Source: CAYSUS01 sp964434165 (lineage in GTDB: Bacteria > Planctomycetota > Planctomycetia > Pirellulales > Thermoguttaceae). Taken from it: DNA of 64,000 nucleotides. Within the stretch, counting starts at the first letter, position 1. Each line of letters starts with the position of its first letter. Under the pieces are notes generated by a model. It ran no database searches. It was not told the origin of the DNA and saw only the letters and a program-made list of their open reading frames with translations. The stretch lies in the NCBI GenBank assembly GCA_964434165.1, contig CAYSUS010000003.1, forward strand, positions 1 through 64,000, written 5' to 3'. Positions 41,922 to 51,415 of this stretch are shown here, piece after piece. Made by a program: the position numbers and the translations under genes.

Positions 41922-43172
41922 ATGAGAGAGACAGCCGTGCTGAAGAGACCTCGGGGTTGGGCGGTGACGCTAGTGGTCGCGGCAGCGGCCGTGCTTGGGA
42001 CGACGGCTGCCAACGGTCAAGACGCGGAGGCACTCCTGCGGGAGCAACTCCAGATTACGACGGAAATGGCAGACTTTCTCGCCGGCGTCCAGGACCGTGA
42101 GTCATTCGAGGCAAGGCAGGCAGAATGGAACTCCAAAGTCCAGCGCATGCAGAGCGTAGAGAACCGACTAAGGAATGCACCTTTGTCATCGGCTGAGAGC
42201 GAGCGCCTGAGGCAACAGGTGGGCAGCGAGCTGCTTGCGGCGTCTGAGCGTTTGGTCAGAGAGATGGAACGCCTCCAACCCCTGGGCGTGTTTCCGGCTG
42301 CCCAAGTCGCCGACATGCGCAGAAGACTGGAGAAGCTTCGGGCCGCAACCGAGAGCGAACCAGCGCCCTCACCCAAGCCTCCTTCGCCCGGGCCCTCCGC
42401 CCCCGCGTCCGCGGCTCCCTCCTCCGCCCCCGCCGCCACGGGCGGCTTCGTGCCCGGCTCACGGGGCGGGGAGGAGAAGCAGGGGTACGCCTTCGTGCTC
42501 AACGTGCTGATGTTCGTGATCATCATGGCCTGCGCGGGCACGCTCTACACCGAGGGCATGTGGGGCAATGCGGTGCGCCTGGTGGACGTGGTCTTCGCGG
42601 GCCTCTTGGCTACGAACTACTGGGAGCCGCTCTCCCGCTTCCTGGAAGGCAGGTTCCCCACCTTCACCTTCTTCTGGGACTTCCTCAGCCTGTGGATCGT
42701 GTTCTGCGTGTCGTTCATCGTGCTCCGCGTGCTGACCGACTTCGCCTCGCGCGTCAAGGTGCGGTTCCTGAAGATCGCCGAGCAGATCGGCAGCGCCTTC
42801 TTCGCCCTGTGGATCGGGTACGTCATGGTCTGCTTCACCATGTTCACCTTGCACACCGCGCCGCTGGGCGAGCGGTTCATGGGCGGCGGCTTCCAGCCGG
42901 GCGAGGGCAACTTCATCCTCGGCCTGGCCCCCGACCTGCAGTGGGCGGGGTTCGCCCAGAAGATGTCGCGGGGGCCTTTCTCCCGGGGGCTTGCCGAGGA
43001 CGAGCTCGACGAGTACGGCCAGGCCGAGGACGAGCGCGAGGCCCGAACCGCCGTGTTCGACCGCGAGGGCGACTTCGTCCCCAAGTACGCCGCGCGCCGC
43101 CGGTGGCTGGAGAGCTACATCGAGGAGAAGAGCACGCCGCGGATGTCGGAATCGGACGTCGTGGAGAGGTAG
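41922..43172 (+). CDS. Exported/membrane protein, coiled-coil then CvpA-like membrane domain
   Basis: 416 aa. A signal peptide (about 12-33, ending AANGQ) is followed by a charged helical region rich in Glu/Arg/Leu (about 35-135), a Pro/Ala/Ser linker, then four hydrophobic segments between about 195 and 325 (e.g. FVLNVLMFVIIMACAGTLY and FLSLWIVFCVSFIVLRVL) that resemble the CvpA/colicin V production family. The C-terminus is charged. Base use in the first 420 bases looks less GC-biased at third positions than its neighbours. Start: ATG 41922 with AGGGA about six bases upstream; an ATG at 41874 is possible. It follows the ATPase gene by 94 bases. Function unknown. Confidence 0.75.
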   Translation: MRETAVLKRPRGWAVTLVVAAAAVLGTTAANGQDAEALLREQLQITTEMADFLAGVQDRESFEARQAEWNSKVQRMQSVENRLRNAPLSSAESERLRQQVGSELLAASERLVREMERLQPLGVFPAAQVADMRRRLEKLRAATESEPAPSPKPPSPGPSAPASAAPSSAPAATGGFVPGSRGGEEKQGYAFVLNVLMFVIIMACAGTLYTEGMWGNAVRLVDVVFAGLLATNYWEPLSRFLEGRFPTFTFFWDFLSLWIVFCVSFIVLRVLTDFASRVKVRFLKIAEQIGSAFFALWIGYVMVCFTMFTLHTAPLGERFMGGGFQPGEGNFILGLAPDLQWAGFAQKMSRGPFSRGLAEDELDEYGQAEDEREARTAVFDREGDFVPKYAARRRWLESYIEEKSTPRMSESDVVER

Positions 43173-43176
43173 CCCG

Positions 43177-43965
43177 ATGCGCGAAGACGGTTTCACGGCG
43201 CCGGCCTTCACCGACGCGGAGGCGGCCGAGATTGCCCGCTATCGCGCGGTGAGCAAGCTGGCCGTGGCGTCGCTGATCCTGGGACTCGTCTCCTTCGTGG
43301 CGGTGTTCGAGCCGTTTCTGTACCTGGTGCCGGTGGCGGGGGTCGCGGTGGGCGCGGCGGCCCTGGCGGCGATCGCCCGCAACGACGGCCTGTTGGGGCG
43401 CGGCGCCGCGGTGGCCGGGCTGCTGCTCTCCCTGCTGTTCGCCGCGGCCGCGCCGGCCCACTGGATCACCTTCCGCCAACTGCTCCAGCGCGAGGCCCGG
43501 CATTTCGCCCGGGCGTGGTTCGAGCGGCTCCGCGAGGGCGAGCCGCACAAGGCCTTCGAGCTGACGCGGCACCCCGAGCACCGCAACGCGCTGGGCGACG
43601 CGCTCTGGAAGGTCTATGCCCACAGCCCGCACCTTCGCGAGGAGCTGGAGAACTACGTGGCCCCGGCGCAGTACCCCGACGAGCCGCCGCGCCTGGTGCG
43701 CACGCTGCTGGCGTTGGGGGAGCAGGCCCGGCCGCGCTACTTCTCGACCGACGCCCAGGGTCGGATCGACGGGGTGGAGACGCTGTACCAGGTGTACGCG
43801 GTGACGTACCCGGAGGGCGGCGAGGAGAAGACCTTCTTCGTGGGCCTGGAGATGAAGCGCTACCTGGTTCCGCCCGATGGCACGGCCTCCTGGCGCCTGG
43901 TCGGCGCGCGGGGCGGCGTGCGCCCCGCGGCGTTCGGCCCGGCCGGCGAGGAGCAAGGGCGTTAA
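43177..43965 (+). CDS. DUF4190-like membrane protein
   Basis: 262 aa. After a short hydrophilic start (EDGFTAPAF), two or three membrane helices (about 27-103) resemble DUF4190: SKLAVASLILGLVSFVAVF and GRGAAVAGLLLSLLFAAAA with a conserved LGRG between. The following 160 residues form a soluble alpha/beta region without a recognised family (HFARAWFERLREGEPHKAFELT). The ATG at 43177 lies four bases after the upstream stop with GGAGAGG before it, so it is translated with the CvpA-like gene. Possibly a membrane partner of that protein. Confidence 0.75.
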   Translation: MREDGFTAPAFTDAEAAEIARYRAVSKLAVASLILGLVSFVAVFEPFLYLVPVAGVAVGAAALAAIARNDGLLGRGAAVAGLLLSLLFAAAAPAHWITFRQLLQREARHFARAWFERLREGEPHKAFELTRHPEHRNALGDALWKVYAHSPHLREELENYVAPAQYPDEPPRLVRTLLALGEQARPRYFSTDAQGRIDGVETLYQVYAVTYPEGGEEKTFFVGLEMKRYLVPPDGTASWRLVGARGGVRPAAFGPAGEEQGR

Positions 43966-43974
43966 CGGCACGGC

Positions 43975-44004
43975 TTGACACCGACGGCGCCGCGGCGGGA
44001 GACT
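43975..44004 (+). promoter_or_regulatory. Possible promoter of the BatA-type operon
   Basis: A perfect TTGACA at 43975-43980; at 18 bases the -10 position reads GAGACT (three of six). It lies 96 bases before the operon's first ATG. Confidence 0.3.
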
Positions 44005-44070
44005 GGAACCGGGGGGCCGTAAGCGCTTGTCCACGGAACCGACGCACGTCCACGTCCGGAAGCATCGTCC

Positions 44071-46188
44071 ATGTCGTTTGCGCACCCCTGGGCCGTCTGG
44101 CTCGGACTGGTCGCCGCGGCCGCCCCGGTGGTGATCCACTGGCTCACCCGGCCCCGCCCGGTGCGCTTGCCTCTTTCGACGATCCGCTTCGTGCGCGAGG
44201 CGATCCGCCAGCGCCGCGCGCGGAGTCGGCTCCGCGACCTGGTGGTTCTCGCGCTGCGCACCGCGGCCGTCCTGCTGCTGGCCCTTGCCGTGGCCCGGCC
44301 GCAGTGGGGCGCCGACGCCTTGGTCGGGGATTTCGGTTCGGGCGAGTCCGTGCGGATCGTGCTGCTCGACGTCAGCCAGAGCATGGCGGCCAGCGCGGGC
44401 TCGGTCGAGGCGCTCGCGCGGGCGCGTCCCGTGGCGGCCGAGTACCTGCGTTACCGGCCCGGCCTGCGCGCGAACCTCATCGTGGCCGGGGCCTCGGCCC
44501 GCGCGGTGTTCGACGGGCCCTCGACCAACTTCGACGCCCTGCGCGACGAGCTGGCCGGGTGCGCGACGCGGCCCGAGCGGATCGACGTGAATCGGGCCTT
44601 GGCCCTGGCCGCCGGGATGCTGGCGCCGGAGTCGGCGGAGGACCGGCGCCGGCGCGAGCTGATCGTGGTCAGCGACTTCCAGCGGGGCAACTGGGCCAGG
44701 GCGGACTTCGCCCTGCTGCCGGCCGGGACGCGGATCCAGCTCGAGCAGGTTTCGCCGGAGGGGGCCCCGGCCAACGTGGCCGTGCTGCGGGCCGAGGGCA
44801 TCGCTTCAAGCGCGCGCGACCGCACCGTGCGTCTGGAGGTGGAGGTGGGCAACTTCACGCCTTCGTCGCGCGAGGTCACCGCCGAGGTCGATGTGGGCGG
44901 CGGCACGTGGCGCCTGCGCGGCCGCGTCCCGGCGGCGGGGCGCGCCACGCTGGTCGAGGAGATCCAGCTCCGCACGCTGGGGTGGCAGTCGGGCGAGGCG
45001 CGGCTGGCCGACAACGACGACGCCCTGCCGGCCGACGACGCGCGCCCGCTCGTCGTGGAGATCCGCCCCAAGCCCCGCTACGTGATGCTGACGCGGCAGC
45101 CCGCGACGCTGCGGCCCTCGTCCAGCCACTACCTCCAGTGCGCGCTGGTGCCCGACCGCAACCCCCGGGACGATGCGCCGGCCCGGCTGGCGCGCATGGA
45201 TCCGGCCGCGCTCGACCGGCAGGAGCTGACCGCGGCCGACCTGATCCTTCTGGACCATCCCGGCAAGCTCGCCGACGAGACGCTGGGCTTGCTGGCCGGG
45301 CTGCTTCGCCGCGGCCGAGCGGTGATCTACGTGGCGGCAGAGCCGGTGGACGCCAACAACCTGAAACGGCTGGCCGAGGCGGCCGGCGGCGGCCTGCAGA
45401 TGCCCGTGGAGTTCATGCCGCCCGCGGCGGGCCTGCCGCGGCGCGACCTCGCCCTGGCCCGCGTGCGGAGCGGGGACCGGCCGTTCGCCGTGTTCGGCGA
45501 CGAGCTGGAGGCGGTCGTTCGGCCGCTGCGGTTCGCGGGCGGGCTCACGTCGCGGCGCTTGGAGGGCGGACTGGACGACGACGTGCTGGCCACGTACGGC
45601 GACGGCTCGGCCTGCCTGGTCCTCGGGGCCTCGGACGCGGGCCTGCTGGCCGTGCTGAACGCCGACCTGGCGGCGTCGAACCTGGCGCGGACCGGGGCGT
45701 TCGTGCCGCTGTTGGACGAGCTGATCGAGCGGATGCTGGCGCGCCATCGCCGCGACCGCGCGCTGGCATGCGGCGAGCCCCTGGTGGTGCACCTGCCCTC
45801 GGAGGCGGGCGCGGCCGCGGAGCTGACCATCGCCGGGCCCGGGGGAGCCGGCGCGGAGCCCTCGGGCGGCCGCTTCGGACAGTTGCGCGACGAGGGGCTG
45901 GGCGCGGTCTGGCACTGGCCCTCGCCCGACGAGCCGGGCGTCTATCGCATCCGCCGCGGGGACGCGAGGGTGTTTGCCCTGGCCCTCGCCGTGCCCGCCG
46001 TGGAGAGCCACCTGGAGTGCCTGCCGCCCGAGGTGCTCACGGAGCGCCTCTCCGCGGGGCGCGAGGTCCATTACCGCAACGTCTCGGGCGAAGGCGACCG
46101 CCGCGACGACCTGTGGAAGTGGCTCGCCGCGGCGTGCGTGCTGTGCATGCTGGGCGAGGTGAGCGCGCTGCTGGCGATGAAAACATGA
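44071..46188 (+). CDS. BatA-like aerotolerance protein with VWA domain
   Basis: 705 aa. The N-terminus is the BatA/aerotolerance domain (PF07584): HPWAVWLGLVAAAAPVVIHWL, then LPLSTIRFVREA and RLRDLVVLALRTAAVLLLALAVARP. A VWA domain begins at about residue 95 with a MIDAS motif DVSQSM. Later parts are beta-rich, with a GATase-like segment (TAADLILLDHPGKLADETLGLLAGLLRRG). A C-terminal helix anchors it (LAAACVLCMLGEVSALLAM). In other bacteria these proteins work with MoxR ATPases and DUF58 proteins; neither gene is present upstream. The ATG at 44071 starts the first helix. First gene of a run reaching at least to 57031. Confidence 0.88.
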   Translation: MSFAHPWAVWLGLVAAAAPVVIHWLTRPRPVRLPLSTIRFVREAIRQRRARSRLRDLVVLALRTAAVLLLALAVARPQWGADALVGDFGSGESVRIVLLDVSQSMAASAGSVEALARARPVAAEYLRYRPGLRANLIVAGASARAVFDGPSTNFDALRDELAGCATRPERIDVNRALALAAGMLAPESAEDRRRRELIVVSDFQRGNWARADFALLPAGTRIQLEQVSPEGAPANVAVLRAEGIASSARDRTVRLEVEVGNFTPSSREVTAEVDVGGGTWRLRGRVPAAGRATLVEEIQLRTLGWQSGEARLADNDDALPADDARPLVVEIRPKPRYVMLTRQPATLRPSSSHYLQCALVPDRNPRDDAPARLARMDPAALDRQELTAADLILLDHPGKLADETLGLLAGLLRRGRAVIYVAAEPVDANNLKRLAEAAGGGLQMPVEFMPPAAGLPRRDLALARVRSGDRPFAVFGDELEAVVRPLRFAGGLTSRRLEGGLDDDVLATYGDGSACLVLGASDAGLLAVLNADLAASNLARTGAFVPLLDELIERMLARHRRDRALACGEPLVVHLPSEAGAAAELTIAGPGGAGAEPSGGRFGQLRDEGLGAVWHWPSPDEPGVYRIRRGDARVFALALAVPAVESHLECLPPEVLTERLSAGREVHYRNVSGEGDRRDDLWKWLAAACVLCMLGEVSALLAMKT

Positions 46189-46273
46189 GGGACCGCTTCG
46201 TGGATGTTGGGCCGGGCCGACACGGCCGGCTCGGACTGGAGATCATGAAGACGACACGGCCAGGCGCGGCATC

Positions 46274-48562
46274 ATGCGACATCTGACCTTCGAGCCGACC
46301 GTCCCGCTGGCCCTGTGGGTCCCGCTGGTGCTATTGGCGGTGGGCCTGTTGGCATGGTATGCCGCGGCCAGCCGCAGCAGGCTTGCGCGGCGGCGATGGC
46401 TGGGCGTGATCGCGCTGATGTCGGTGGCCGTGGTCGTTCCGCTGGCGATCCTCCTCAATCCCGTGTGGCAGGAGCGGATCCCTCCGCCGGCCGGCAAGCC
46501 GCTGTTGACCGTGCTGGTGGACGGCTCGGCCAGCATGGACACGCCCGACGCGCCCGGCGGCGGGTCGCGCCTGGAGGCGGCGCGCGCTGCCGCGCGCCGG
46601 GTGGCGGAGCAGCTCGCCGAGCGCTATGAAGTCCGCGTGCGCTCGTTCGCCGCGGCGCCGGAGCCTCCGGGGGCCGGGGAGGCGGGCGGGTCGGGCGCGT
46701 CCCGTTCGGCGACTGATCTGGCGGCGGCCCTGGAAGAGGTCCTGGAGCAGGACCGGCCGCAGGGGCAGGCCGTGCTGCTTCTGAGCGACGGCATCCACAA
46801 CGCGCCGGGCGGCAGCGAGCGGCTGCGCCGCAGCGCGGCCAAGGCCAAAGCCCTGGCCGCGCCGGTGTTCGCGCACACGCTGGGCGGCCAGACCGGCGTG
46901 CGCGACCTGGACGTCTCGCTCCATTCGGCCCAGGAGCTGGCCTTCATCGGGCAGCGCCTGCCCGTGCCGGTGACGATCGCGCAGCGGGGCGCGCTGGCCC
47001 CTTCGGTCCAGGTGTCGCTGGCGCGCGACGGCGAGGTGCTCCAGACCCGCGACGCGCCGCTCGTTGCCGACGGCGAGTCGGAGACGGTGTTTCACGTGTC
47101 GCAGCCGTCCAGCGGCCTGTTCCGGTACGAGATTCGCGCGGCGCCGGCCGCGGACGAGGTGACCGGGCTGAACAACACGGCCACCCTGGTGGTCCGCGTG
47201 GTGGACCGGCCGGTGCGGGTGCTGCTGCTGGAAGGAAAACCCTATTGGGACACGAAGTTCCTCGTGCGCACGCTGGCGACCGACCGGTCGATCGAGCTGA
47301 CGAGCCTGGTCAAGCTCGCCGAGGGACGGTTTCTGAAGCGGACGATCGGCCGGCCCGAGGACGGCGGCGATGGGGCGATCCGGGAGAAGCCCGAGCCGGA
47401 GGGCGAGCAGGGCACCGCGCCGCGGATCGACCGCTGGGAGATCGTCTCCGACGGCGCGTCGCTGCTGGCCGAGCCGGCGGCCCTGGACGCGTACCAGATC
47501 GTGATCCTCGGCCGCGACGCGGAGGTGTTCCTGGGCGACGCGGCCCTCGTGCAGCTCAAGCGATGGCTGACCGAGGGCGACGGCTCGCTGGTGTGCTTCC
47601 GGGGTCCTCCGGCCTCGCAGATCAACCAGCGCCTGGGGGCGCTGATGCCGGTGCGCTGGACGCCGATCCGCGAATCGCGGTTCCGCGTGCGGTGGACCGC
47701 GCCGGGCAGGGCCCTGCGGTGGCTGCCCGGCGACGACGCGAAGGTGCCGCTGGAGAGCCTGCCCCCGCTGGCCGCGGTGACGCGGCCTGAGAAGCGTTCC
47801 CCGCTGGCCACCGTGCTGGCCACCACCGTCTCGGCGGGGGAGGGCGCGGCGACGCCGGCCATCGTGTACCAGCCGGTGGGTCGCGGGCGGGTCGTGGTCG
47901 TCGAGGGCTCGGGCATGTGGCGGTGGGCGTTCCTGCCGCCGCAGTATCAGGATCGCGACGACCTCTACGGCGTGCTGTGGCGGAGCCTGGTGCGGTGGCT
48001 CGTCTCGAACGTGGGCCTTCTGCCCCACGAGGAGGCCGCCTTGCGGACCGACAAGGTGACCTTCTCCGCGAGCGAGGCCGTGGCGGCCACGCTCCTGGTG
48101 CGCCGCGGCCGGGGCGAGGCGGAGGTGCCCGACGTGGAGCTGACCGGCGAGGCGCTCGACCGCGCGCGCACGATCGCGCCCGTGCCTTCGGGCAGCGATC
48201 CGGGCCAGTTCCGCCTGGCCCTGGGCCGGCTGCCGCCCGGGCGCTACCGGCTCCGACTGAAGGCCGCGGCGGACGGCCCGCCGGTGACGGCGGCCTTCGA
48301 CGTGCGCGACCCTATCGAGGAGCGGCTGGACGTGCAGGCCCGGCCGGCAGTCATGGCCCTCCTGGCCGATCGCAGCGGCGGGGCCGTGCTGGAGCTTCCC
48401 GATCCCGTCGAGTTGGCCGAGGGATTCGACCGTCACCTCGAGCGGAGCCGGCCGCGGCGGATCGCGCGGACCTCGGCCTGGGACCGCTGGTGGGTGCTGA
48501 TCGGATCGTTCATGCTGTGGGCGGCGGCGTGGGGTTTGCGACGCGGATCCGGACTGGTTTGA
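46274..48562 (+). CDS. Membrane protein with VWA and glutamine-amidotransferase-like domains
   Basis: 762 aa. Two N-terminal helices (about 12-60) are followed by a VWA domain with MIDAS DGSASMD (residue 83 on). Then comes a beta region, a GATase1-like fold (RVLLLEGKPYWDTKFLVRTL, YQIVILGRDAEVFLGDAALVQL) without a catalytic Cys-His pair, and a C-terminal membrane helix (WWVLIGSFMLWAAAWGL). This is the second VWA component usual in planctomycete BatA/DUF4159 operons. Probably in the periplasm, anchored at both ends. The ATG at 46274 lies 85 bases after the BatA-like gene, and the next gene follows after 11 bases. Mechanism unknown. Confidence 0.85.
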   Translation: MRHLTFEPTVPLALWVPLVLLAVGLLAWYAAASRSRLARRRWLGVIALMSVAVVVPLAILLNPVWQERIPPPAGKPLLTVLVDGSASMDTPDAPGGGSRLEAARAAARRVAEQLAERYEVRVRSFAAAPEPPGAGEAGGSGASRSATDLAAALEEVLEQDRPQGQAVLLLSDGIHNAPGGSERLRRSAAKAKALAAPVFAHTLGGQTGVRDLDVSLHSAQELAFIGQRLPVPVTIAQRGALAPSVQVSLARDGEVLQTRDAPLVADGESETVFHVSQPSSGLFRYEIRAAPAADEVTGLNNTATLVVRVVDRPVRVLLLEGKPYWDTKFLVRTLATDRSIELTSLVKLAEGRFLKRTIGRPEDGGDGAIREKPEPEGEQGTAPRIDRWEIVSDGASLLAEPAALDAYQIVILGRDAEVFLGDAALVQLKRWLTEGDGSLVCFRGPPASQINQRLGALMPVRWTPIRESRFRVRWTAPGRALRWLPGDDAKVPLESLPPLAAVTRPEKRSPLATVLATTVSAGEGAATPAIVYQPVGRGRVVVVEGSGMWRWAFLPPQYQDRDDLYGVLWRSLVRWLVSNVGLLPHEEAALRTDKVTFSASEAVAATLLVRRGRGEAEVPDVELTGEALDRARTIAPVPSGSDPGQFRLALGRLPPGRYRLRLKAAADGPPVTAAFDVRDPIEERLDVQARPAVMALLADRSGGAVLELPDPVELAEGFDRHLERSRPRRIARTSAWDRWWVLIGSFMLWAAAWGLRRGSGLV

Positions 48563-48573
48563 GGAGAGACCGC

Positions 48574-51363
48574 ATGGCCGGGCAGCGCCTGCACAAGAGA
48601 ATCGGCCGCGTACGCCGCCGGCTGCTGTGGGTCGGCGCGACGGCCGCCGTCGGCTGGGGGCTGGCGGCCAGCACGCTGCTGCTGCTGGCCTCGGTGTGGC
48701 TCGACCTGCTGTGGGAGCTTGCGCCCCAGTGGCGGATCGCGGCCGTGGGCGTCTCGGGTTCGGCCGGCCTGGCCCTGGTGGCGGCGCTGACGGCCTGGAC
48801 CGCGGCGCTCGCGCGGGACTCGCTGCTGGCCGCGCGGCTGGACCGCGCCGGGGCCACGGGCGGGGAGATCCTGACCGGTCTGGAACTGGACCGACCGCGC
48901 GCGGCCCTGGCGGGCGCGCTGGCCGGCATGGCCGCGCGGCGCGCCGCCGAGCGGGCCGCCCAGGTCCCGACGCCCCGCGCCGTGCCGGCTCGGCCTGTAG
49001 GGCGATCGCTCGGGTCGTTGATCGCCCTGGGCGCGGGCGTGGGGCTGTTGGCCGCGTGCCTTCCCGGAGTGGCCAGGACCCAGTGGGATCGCTTCACCAA
49101 TCCCTTCGGCGACGTGCCGCCGTTCTCGCGGACCGAACTGATCGTGGAGCCGGGGGACGTCGAGGTGGTGTACGGCCGGGCGCTGGACCTGCACGTTTCG
49201 GTCGAGGGCGAGCCGGTCGATCGCGTGGAGATCGTCCTCGTCAAGGAGGATGGCCAGGAGGCCGTGCCCATGTTCCCCGAGCCCGACGGCCGATGGCGGG
49301 CGGTCCTCTCCCGCGTGACGGAGCGGGCGGCGTACTACGCCCGCGCCCGCCGCACGCGCAGCCTGACGCATCGCATCGGGCTGATCACCGTGCCCGAGAT
49401 CGAGCAGGTCCGCTTCCGCATCACGCCGCCCGACTACACGCGACTGGGACCCTACGAGGGACCGTTGCCCAAGGAGGGGATCGCGGGGCTGGCGGGGACG
49501 CAGGTCCACGTGTGGGCCAGGAGCAACCGGCCGCTGGAAGGCGGACGGATCGTGCTCACCCCGGCCCGCGGCCGCGGCGAGGGCGTGCAGGAGGTCGCCA
49601 TGCAGCCGACCGGCTCGTCGAACTGCGAGGCCGTGGGCGAGTTCGAGGTGGCCTGCGACGGCCGGTTCGAGCTGCGGGTGACCGACGAGGCCGGGCAGCC
49701 GTCCCAGGGGAGCTTTTCGGGCGCGATCACCCGGTTGGCCGACCATCGGCCCTTCATCCGCATCCTTCAGCCCAAGGAGCGGTCGCTGGCCACGCCCGGC
49801 GCGTCGCTGCCGGTGGTGGTTTCGGCCGAGGACGACTACGGCATCGGGCGGGTCGAGCTGTTTCGCAGCCTGAACGACTCCCGGGCGCTGCCCTTTGGCC
49901 TGCCTTTGGAGAAGGGCTCGCAGCGGCGGGTTTACGAGACCGTCTATCTGCCCCTGGCCGAGTACGGGCTTTCGCCGGGCGACGAAATCAAGCTCTTCGG
50001 GCGCGTCGAGGACAACGACCCGGCCGGGGCCAAAGGCGCCGAGAGCCGCATCGTCGAGGTGACGATCATTCCGCAGGAGGAGTTCGAGCGCATGCTCCGC
50101 ATCCGCGAGGGGGCCAGAGCGCTCCTCTCGAAGTACCGCGAGGCGCGGCGGCGCATGGAGGGCCTGGCTGAGGAGACCGAGGGGCTGCGCAAGAAGATCA
50201 AGGACCGGCCGAAGGACTTCCCGCCCCGCGCCAGGGTGCGCGAGGAGACGCGGCGTCGGCTGCGCCGCCTGGTCAAGCGGCTTCGCGACGAGGCGGAGCA
50301 GATGCGCCGATCGGCCGACCACATGCTGCCGGTGGACCTCGACCGCGGCCTCACCCCGCGGATCGGCGAGATGGGCGACGTCAGCCAGCGCCTCGCTCGG
50401 GAGTTGGAGGAGCTTCTGGAGGAGGCCGAGCTGGACCACGAGCGCCTGGCCCGGCACCTCGAATCGATGACCAACCGCCTGGCCGACGAGCGGCGGCGCT
50501 ACGAGGAGCAGGTGATGGAGCCGCTGGAGCATTTCGAGAAGGTGTTTCCGCTGATCGCCGATCAGGCGCGGTTCGTCGTGATCGTGCTTCGGCAGAAGGA
50601 CCTGGCCCAGCGCATGGCTTCGCTCCGGGGCCGCGACGGGGAGGACTCGCCCGACTTGAAGGCCCGGATGCGCGACCTGGAGGAGGAACAGCGGACCATC
50701 CGCCAGGACCTCGGCGCGCTGCTCGACGAGATCGAGAGCCACGCGGCGGCCCTGCCGGACGAGCCCGAGCTGGAGAAGCTCCGCGAGACGGCCCAGCGGT
50801 TCGCGCGCGACGTGCGGTCCAGCGGGGCCGCGGAGCGGATGGCCGAGGCCGAGTCGGCCCTCGCCGAGTTCGCCGGCACCCGGGCACATGAGAAGGCGAA
50901 GCAGGCCGCGGAGATCCTCGCCCGATTCGTCAAGTCGTGCCAGAGCATGGGCGGCGCCGCGGGCGAATGCCTGGTGTTTCAACCCTCGCTGGGGGCCTGC
51001 CTGGGCGATTCGGTTTCGCAGATGCTGGGCGAGATGGGCCTGGGCGGCGCGTCGGGCTTCGGCATGGGCGCGGGGGTCGGGGGCGGCTTCAGCGCGCAGC
51101 GGGCCGCGGGCCGCAACCTGGGGCTCTACGGCAGCCTGCCGGGCATGGGCGATCCCTGGGCCGAGGGCTCCGGGCGCGACGGTCGCGAGACGACCGGTCC
51201 CGGCGGCGAGCTGGGGCCCCGGGCCAATCCCGACGAGCCTTCGATGGTGGACATGCCGGCCAGCGGCCGCGCCGGCGGGATGGCCGAAGGCGCCATTCCC
51301 GTGCAGTACCGCCGCCGCGTCGGGCAGTACTTCCAGCGCCTTGCCGAGGAGCTTGGCAGGTAA
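48574..51363 (+). CDS. DUF4175-like membrane protein with long coiled coil
   Basis: 929 aa. Two N-terminal helices (about 20-72), a third near 150, then extracytoplasmic beta domains with ITPPDYTRLGPYEGPLP, VHVWARSNRPLEGGRIVL and VVVSAEDDYGIGRVELF, typical of the DUF4175/TIGR02302-like proteins. Residues about 505-790 are a long charged coiled coil rich in Arg/Glu. The last 130 residues are Gly-rich and disordered. The ATG at 48574 has GAGGAG seven bases upstream. The position between the VWA/GATase-like and DUF4159 genes is the standard order in planctomycete versions of this operon. Probably a scaffold in the periplasm; no enzymatic motif. Confidence 0.82.
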   Translation: MAGQRLHKRIGRVRRRLLWVGATAAVGWGLAASTLLLLASVWLDLLWELAPQWRIAAVGVSGSAGLALVAALTAWTAALARDSLLAARLDRAGATGGEILTGLELDRPRAALAGALAGMAARRAAERAAQVPTPRAVPARPVGRSLGSLIALGAGVGLLAACLPGVARTQWDRFTNPFGDVPPFSRTELIVEPGDVEVVYGRALDLHVSVEGEPVDRVEIVLVKEDGQEAVPMFPEPDGRWRAVLSRVTERAAYYARARRTRSLTHRIGLITVPEIEQVRFRITPPDYTRLGPYEGPLPKEGIAGLAGTQVHVWARSNRPLEGGRIVLTPARGRGEGVQEVAMQPTGSSNCEAVGEFEVACDGRFELRVTDEAGQPSQGSFSGAITRLADHRPFIRILQPKERSLATPGASLPVVVSAEDDYGIGRVELFRSLNDSRALPFGLPLEKGSQRRVYETVYLPLAEYGLSPGDEIKLFGRVEDNDPAGAKGAESRIVEVTIIPQEEFERMLRIREGARALLSKYREARRRMEGLAEETEGLRKKIKDRPKDFPPRARVREETRRRLRRLVKRLRDEAEQMRRSADHMLPVDLDRGLTPRIGEMGDVSQRLARELEELLEEAELDHERLARHLESMTNRLADERRRYEEQVMEPLEHFEKVFPLIADQARFVVIVLRQKDLAQRMASLRGRDGEDSPDLKARMRDLEEEQRTIRQDLGALLDEIESHAAALPDEPELEKLRETAQRFARDVRSSGAAERMAEAESALAEFAGTRAHEKAKQAAEILARFVKSCQSMGGAAGECLVFQPSLGACLGDSVSQMLGEMGLGGASGFGMGAGVGGGFSAQRAAGRNLGLYGSLPGMGDPWAEGSGRDGRETTGPGGELGPRANPDEPSMVDMPASGRAGGMAEGAIPVQYRRRVGQYFQRLAEELGR

Positions 51364-51415
51364 CCGCATGAGGACTTCAAGGTCGCCGCGCGGCCGAGTT
51401 ATTTGGAGGAGACCG

